NCBI GenBank assembly: GCA_030549775.1
Contig: CM060181.1
Coordinates: 54,070,218 to 54,134,217, forward strand
Origin: Tamarix chinensis
Lineage: Eukaryota > Streptophyta > Magnoliopsida > Caryophyllales > Tamaricaceae
Direction of reading: 5' to 3'
Length of the DNA: 64,000 bases
A model generated the notes under the pieces. It worked only from the letters and a program-made list of their open reading frames with translations, did not search any database and was not told where the DNA came from. Below are positions 58,461-64,000 of this stretch, piece by piece. The stretch's first letter is position 1, and each line of letters begins with the position of its first letter. The translations under genes and the position numbers were made by a program.

Positions 58461-59370
58461 CCATCTACATAATCATTGGCTACCTCTATGTTTTTCTCAT
58501 GTGAAGTAGCATCTTTTGATCTCTGGTTTCTACTTGTTGAAATTGACTTTGGATGGATGGGAGATACTAGAGCTATTGGTTGGTTGCATTGATGCTAGTT
58601 GAAAGTTTCTAACGAGTCTCGAACATGGCCTTCATGTAAAACTCTTCTCCTATTTCATATTCATTGCAACACACAATACACTGGTATGTTGGAGGTCATG
58701 GCCAATTTATTATAGATGGTTTCTTGGTTCTTGAAGGTTTCTTGATAGAGAAAGATAGGCAGACTTCGGTAATGCTTGAGGATGAAGTCAAATGGTGAAT
58801 GATGGGTATCTTCAAGGGCTTGAAGAAATAATGATGGTGGTGATTCGAATGTAATTAGAGTTAAAGCACAAGAGGATGTGAGATGAAATATAGTTCGAAT
58901 AATAGAGTATGATATTCAAATATTTTAGGTAGAGAGTTATGGGATTGAAGTAGAGAAATGTAGAGAATTTTGAGTATGGTGGATTATATTCAATTATGGT
59001 TTGGAAAGAAGGGAGGATTATGTGTTCTTGTAAAGAATAATGGAATGTTGAAGTTGTACGAGGTAAAATATAGTGTGTTCATGGATGCATACTAAATGTG
59101 GCTCACTAAAGAGGAAGCACATAGTCCATGTAAGGCTACGTGCATGGTTGTGGGTGCTGGGGCATGATTGCGTGAACTTAGCATGACCTAGTTGTGTGTG
59201 CTATGCATGGTTGTGCAAAATAGAACACGGATTAGCCATTCACTCTATGTAAGGCTATGTGAGATGAAGCACGACTATGTGCCTAGTTGTTCGCAAAGGT
59301 TTAAATGAATTGGTTATGGAAGATTGACGTGGAAAAGGTTGGAAAATTGAATGGAATAACAACTAATCTT

Positions 59371-59382
59371 TCTTTGATACCA
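59371..59382 (-). other. Primer binding site of the CRM-like element, tRNA-iMet type
   Basis: The reverse strand TGGTATCAAAGA matches TGGTATCAGAGC at 10 of 12 positions. It lies four bases from the LTR end. Confidence 0.8.
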
Positions 59383-59386
59383 AAAT

Positions 59387-60296
59387 TGATGTGGTCCAAT
59401 ATGAGAAGCCATGGGAGTGGACCAGGTTGTTGATCTTCATCAAAGGAAATAAGGCGACATAAGTGGAGTTGCTCTATTTTGATAGAAATGGCAACAGACT
59501 AATTAATATTCAACTAAGATTCATTTAAGAAGGGTGTCAACTACAAAGGTTTTCTAAGAAAACACTCAAAAAAGGTTTCTAGATAAGATTACTCCAAACA
59601 ATTCCTATGAAGAAGTAAAATCTCATGAAAGAGAAAACAATCTCACTTGCTTAGTTTGCATTCAACTCAATATCATCTTCTATGTGTTGTGTAAAAAGGG
59701 TGATGATGAGTATATATAAGACTCATGCCAAGCTATTAGAACTAATCCTAACGAATGAAGAACTAAAGTAGTTGTTGGTAAGCTAGCTCCATACGTTGGA
59801 ACAACAAACTAGCCTTTTGTGGCTTAGTTAACTCTAACTATGTGAGTTAGCTCCAACTAACATACATGTAGCCATTAGTTGTTACAATAGTTAATTATAG
59901 TTGCAAAACCCCTAAGAAAACATAATCTAATACCTAATTAAATGACATTAATTACAACATCGCAAACATTAAACAGACTAAAATACATACATGAAATAAC
60001 ACTCTATAAAACCCTAAATTACATATGATAGCCTAGGATTTACAACAAGTGCTACAGTAATGAGGTCTTGTAAGTGATTGTTGTTTTATCCTCCATGTAT
60101 GCCATAGCTTGAATGGTTGAGAATGTTTTTTACATAAAAATGTTTTAAATGTCTTCACATCTTAAGTATCTTCCTATTTCAAATAAGCAACATACCTACA
60201 AGAATGAATCAAAGTAAAATTCTTATTATAAATGTATAACATGATCAGTTCTATTATTCCTCATTATCAAGAGGAATATGAAATACTCCTGTTTCA
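59387..60296 (-). repeat. 5' LTR of the CRM-like element
   Basis: 910 bp. The reverse strand starts TGAAACAGGAGTATTTC and ends CCACATCA. A TATATATA promoter candidate lies at about 59710-59718 (reverse strand). Its partner LTR is 41014-41950. Confidence 0.87.
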
Positions 60297-61490
60297 AAGT
60301 AGTTAAGCAAATTTCATGGCGAATCAATGTGTTTTATGTGTTGATCATGATCGTTTTGTTGGTAATGTGCCTAATCATTTACCCCATAAATGAAATTGGT
60401 AGTGATGTCAACTTCAACAAAATTTCAAAAATCCTCTAGAATTTGAATTTCTATTTAATCAACTTTCGTCAGTAGTATGTGTGAAATAGTATTGGAAAAA
60501 AATTATAACATTAAAATAATGATTAAATTAATTTAAATTTTATCCTAAAACAAGATACTTGAATTTAAGAATATTTTTTCCAACTAACTTCACATAAATT
60601 CCAAAATAATAATAATTATAATTAATATTTTGATTTCCATTCATATCAAGTTTGGTTTGTAGTATGCGTGTATTAGTATTAGAAAAAAATATATTATAAC
60701 ATTAAAAATATTATTAAATTGCTATAAATTTTATCTCAAAATAAGATAATTAATTTTTTTCCATAACTAAAGTTGGTTGCGATGCCAATTTTATCAAAAA
60801 ATCAAAAACATAGTTTGATTTTGATTTTCATTCTGAGTTTTAATTTATAGTATGCTTGTAACAATATTATGAAAAAAAATTATATTATAATATTTAAATT
60901 ATCATTAAATTAATCTTAATTTTATCCCCAAAATAAGGTTAGGAGTAACAAATATTAGAAATTGTATGAATTAACCCAAATAAAACTAGGTTCAACAGAA
61001 AAAATATATGCGTGGAACATAATTGTTTGTCCTGATGAACCAAGAAATCTAACTATTTTATGTGATGAACCTAAACTAAAAAATTAAACATATACCTCAG
61101 TACATGAATAAACACATGTATTTTATACAATGTATCAAAATAGTTTACGCTATAATTTTATACAACAATTCTATATATTTTATGTAATAAATCTAAATAT
61201 AAACATATTAATAAAATATTAAATTTATATATTTTATTTTTGTGTAAAAAAAATATTTTAATATAAATGTCTATTAATGGAAAAAAATTAAATATATTTT
61301 GGTTTAATTTTTTAAATATTTTAATATTTCAAATTAAAAATAATTAATTTAAAAAATTCAAAATAAAGGGGAACCAAAAGTGATATAAAGAAGGAAAAAA
61401 CATACATTTTTGTATCTTTATATAATAAACAAATATTTATAAAATTTTAATAATTATCCTATATACACAAATAAGATTTATTTAATTATA
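60297..61490. repeat. Tandem repeat unit 2, right part
   Basis: It continues unit 2 after the CRM-like element. The ~190-bp monomers are anchored at 60522, 60713 and 60904 (spacing 191 and 191). GATGAACCTAAACTAAAAAA-like blocks and an AACAAATATTTATAAA end match unit 1. No coding content. Confidence 0.75.
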
Positions 61491-61535
61491 AAAGATGAGA
61501 TCAGATATACTTTGTAAGGAGCACCTTGTGCTTGA

Positions 61536-62323
61536 TAGGACTGTGCAGAAAAACTGGGATCCAAAAAATCGATCCGGTATCCGAAAAAATCGATCCAAAA
61601 TTTTGGATATCCGATCCGATTTTTGAAAAGCGGAGCAGATATCCGATCCGATTAAATATAAGTTTGACCGGAGCGGATATCCGATCTAATTTTTTAGTGG
61701 ATAATCCGATTCGTAAAAAATATCCGGTTTTAAGAATAAGTAAGTTATATTTAGACATTATTTAATTTATAATCTGATTTTTTTCTTTCAATCTTCAAGT
61801 TTGGATTATTTTTTTTTACTATAGTACTTGAGTCCAAATATAATTTATTAAAATAAAGTCTAAAATAAACATCCACACTTTACAAAAAGTCAAATAGGTC
61901 ACGACCTACATACACGTAAGCACTCAAACTAGGAAAAAAAACTCCTAAATTTTTTAAACCTCTTAACTTAGGTTGTTCCACGGTTCTAGAGTGTCATTGT
62001 TCACAAATCTTGATCACTAAATTTTTTTGGATATAATTAATCATGTATTGTATCTTTTTGTATGCAAGCTGAATAATTAAACAAGTGTTTATGCAGAAAT
62101 TTTTTTTAGCTATAGATTATATATGTAAATATAATAATCAGATATTTTTTTTCAATAATCGGATATATCCGATATCCAATCCGATATTTCGGATATCGAA
62201 TGTTTCGGATATCCGATATATTCGGATATGAATTCAAATATAAAATATCGAATATTCGATCGGATCGAATATTAAAAAAAAAATATCCGTTCAAATACGA
62301 ATATCCGACAATGTACGTCCTTA
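61536..62323. mobile_element. hAT-like non-autonomous element (MITE), 788 bp
   Basis: Terminal repeats are TAGGACTGTGCA... and, on the other strand, TAAGGACGTACAT.... Subterminal DNA is packed with (ATCC)GATATCCGATCCGA motifs on both sides. Flanking octamers GTGCTTGA (61528-61535) and ATACTTCA (62324-62331) agree at 5 of 8 positions, as an old hAT 8-bp duplication might. It encodes no transposase. The MITE in the Reina integrase (22175) has the same composition. Confidence 0.7.
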
Positions 62324-63416
62324 ATACTTCATGAAAAAGTTGGTAGGCTAGCTTATTGTACGAAGCTTCAACGCGCAAATATCTAATTTTTTTATAATCA
62401 TGAATTTTATTTCCACGACGTAAACAAAGAAGCATCACGCAATCTTTACCACCACAAATTCCTCCCAAGTTGAGGAATAACTGACGCTTTCACTCAAATC
62501 CATCAAAATATTTCAACTTTCGAATTGACTTTTCCATCATCGCGCCGCCTAGAACCAAAGGATGATAATGGCCGAGTCTTGTCAAACCAAAAGGTCTCTC
62601 GATAAATAGATGTTGAAACGATTTTAATTTTTCATTATTTAAAAATACAATTATAGATTTATCTTAAGTTATAGCACAGGTGATCTATCACACCACGTAA
62701 AAGCAAAATACAAATTATACGAGCATGTCCGTATAAAATAAAATACAATCGTTATATTTTAGCTGATAAATAAATTTTAAACAGGCGTTATTAATAAATA
62801 AATAATAAAAAATCTAACCAATAAACACATTTGAAATGGATGTAATAATTGAACAAATTCTAATTAAGTCTAAATGGTTACCGGCCTGAATTATTAGATC
62901 CAAATCTGAACTCATTTAATATAGGCCTCACTCACATTGCCAATCCTAAAACTGTAAGATACGGTCTCTTTCTAACGAGGGTGGGACTAATTACGGATAA
63001 TATTCGAACAATTTTTATTCAAAATTTAATGAGTTTTATTCATTAAGTGTGTTAATAAATATATATAAAAAGAATATTCGTTGATATTGGGTATAGATTC
63101 GGGTAAGTAATGCTCAAATTTATAGCTATATACACATCTATTTACCTAATATGAAGTTACTTTTTTACTCTTTAGTTTTATGGCATTCAATATATTTTTA
63201 AGACTAAAAATGAAAATATAATTAAACCTATAATATCTAAGTATTTAATTCTAACATTGGATGAATTTTATACAAAATCCAATGGTCATATAAATAGGCA
63301 TAAATATGGATATGGAAAAGAAAAAAAAAATATCCATAAGATTTGGATAAGGATATAAATATAGGTTTTCTTATTGAATTTGAATAAGAGATAAAAATTA
63401 TCTGATATTGATATAG
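62324..63416. other. Unassigned AT-rich DNA
   Basis: No gene or element recognised. A reverse-strand ORF overlapping the MITE edge (62468-62106) has no familiar domain. 62990-63420 has ATTCGGGTA and TATGGATATGG motifs that resemble other decayed MITEs, but no ends were found. Confidence 0.4.
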
Positions 63417-64000
63417 TGTAATATCTCAATTTTTCTAATTCTGATTATGATGTAATTAGGTTCATAATCCACCATAAAAAAATGTAATATAATTTTTTAA
63501 GATACCCATATTTATTATGAGCCTTTCACGATTCTTTTAACCACTTGTCAAAAAATTATATTTTTACTATATTTTTCTGATCTTATATTTTTCACTCTTT
63601 CAAAGTCATTATTAACTTTCAAACCTTTCCTTAGATTTTTTCCTATTATATTCTTCCATTTTGACAATTTCTTTATCATGCTTTGCCTTAATTATTTGTC
63701 CACATGCAAAAATATTTTATTCTTATGCAAAATTTTACAATTTGTACAATTTTTTATTTTAAATCTCTTCTTACTTGATTCGATTCCTCCAAAAGTAATC
63801 CGTACTTCTAAAAATATTCTAAGCTTAGACGTGCATCTGAGATATTTTTAAGTTTGTTCGGTTCTTTTGTTTTGTTAAATTACAAAAGTTTATGTTTTCA
63901 TTATGGATGATTTTTACTAATTTATCTATTTTAATCCATTTGTGTTCTAAATGATTTTCAAAGTTTAATATTTTTACATATTTTACTTTTGAAAATTCTT
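63417..64000 (+). repeat. Possible start of another long LTR, cut by the window edge
   Basis: TGTAATATCTCAATTTTTCT resembles the 5' terminus TGTAATACCCC of LTRs F and G. The rest is AT-rich without further family hallmarks within the 580 bases available. Confidence 0.3.

Larger units (their letters stand above)
41014..60296 (-). mobile_element. CRM-like Ty3/gypsy element, reverse orientation, interrupted
   Basis: On the reverse strand: 5' LTR (60296-59387), tRNA-iMet PBS (59382-59371), gag (58460-57590), protease (57400-57035), RT (44400-43650), RNase H, integrase (43105-41854), PPT (41961-41951) and 3' LTR (41950-41014). LTR G and its contents interrupt it at 44611-57034. Net length is about 6.86 kb. 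Flanking pentamers ATGTT and AAGTA each differ by one base from AAGTT, which is what unit 1 of the tandem repeat shows at the equivalent uninterrupted site. Clade assignment (CRM-like rather than Galadriel) is tentative. It rests on RT/integrase sequence style and on the coding frame running through the PPT into the LTR. Confidence 0.85.

Noticed and set aside
62106..62468. 120-aa reverse-strand ORF as a host gene
   Set aside because: Half of it is MITE terminal sequence (GATATCCG repeats), and the other half shows no known domain or gene context.

Overview
This window reads as repeat-dense, AT-rich intergenic DNA from a flowering plant. The retroelement clades point there: Athila-type, Reina-type and CRM-like Ty3/gypsy elements, a plant L1-type LINE with a DUF4283 ORF1, CACTA traces and hAT-like MITEs. 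I cannot name the species. I found no host gene, tRNA, rRNA or CRISPR array. Every recognisable coding stretch is a broken transposon gene.

The layout is a set of nested insertions. (1) 1-2208 is the end of a very long LTR, interrupted at 2209 by Athila-1 (2209-7438). Athila-1 is cut off in its RNase H region and abuts a reverse-strand LINE ORF1 fragment (7439-7990) and a CACTA-like remnant (about 8051-10878). (2) A Reina-like chromovirus (11071-29881, about 5.2 kb without its inserts) carries three long LTR insertions (11670-13418, 14994-19695, 23114-29661), a fourth nested inside the last (24491-27905) and a MITE (about 22175-22777). (3) A reverse-strand L1 LINE (29882 to about 38900) ends in the Reina 3' LTR and is itself split by another long LTR (33367-37619). 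(4) A diverged tandem repeat (about 38990-41013, resuming at 60297-61490) is split by a reverse-strand CRM-like gypsy element (41014-60296). That element is split by a long LTR (44611-57029), which is split by Athila-2 (46854-51510), which ends at yet another long LTR (51511-55743). (5) The right end holds a hAT-like MITE (61536-62323), unassigned AT-rich DNA and possibly the start of one more long LTR at 63417.

The unifying feature is one family of very long LTRs (1.7-4.7 kb). Eight are identified, in both orientations. Six are intact insertions bounded by perfect 5-bp target-site duplications: GCTAA, ACACA, ACACC, AATAC, ACAAC and TATAA. Not one has an internal region, primer binding site or coding sequence, so they are best read as solo LTRs. 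They share 10-11 bp inverted termini (TGTAAYACCCC / GGGGTGTTACA). Several also share a TATA box, an AGGTAAG-like splice-donor motif, a duplicated block of CCACCGG...ATAATAGTGG motifs, and a compact module of three adjacent hairpins whose spacing is identical in four copies. This structured module is the part of the window I consider most worth a second look.

None of the elements appears able to move on its own. Stops, frameshifts and lost catalytic residues are recorded element by element. Athila-2 is the least decayed.
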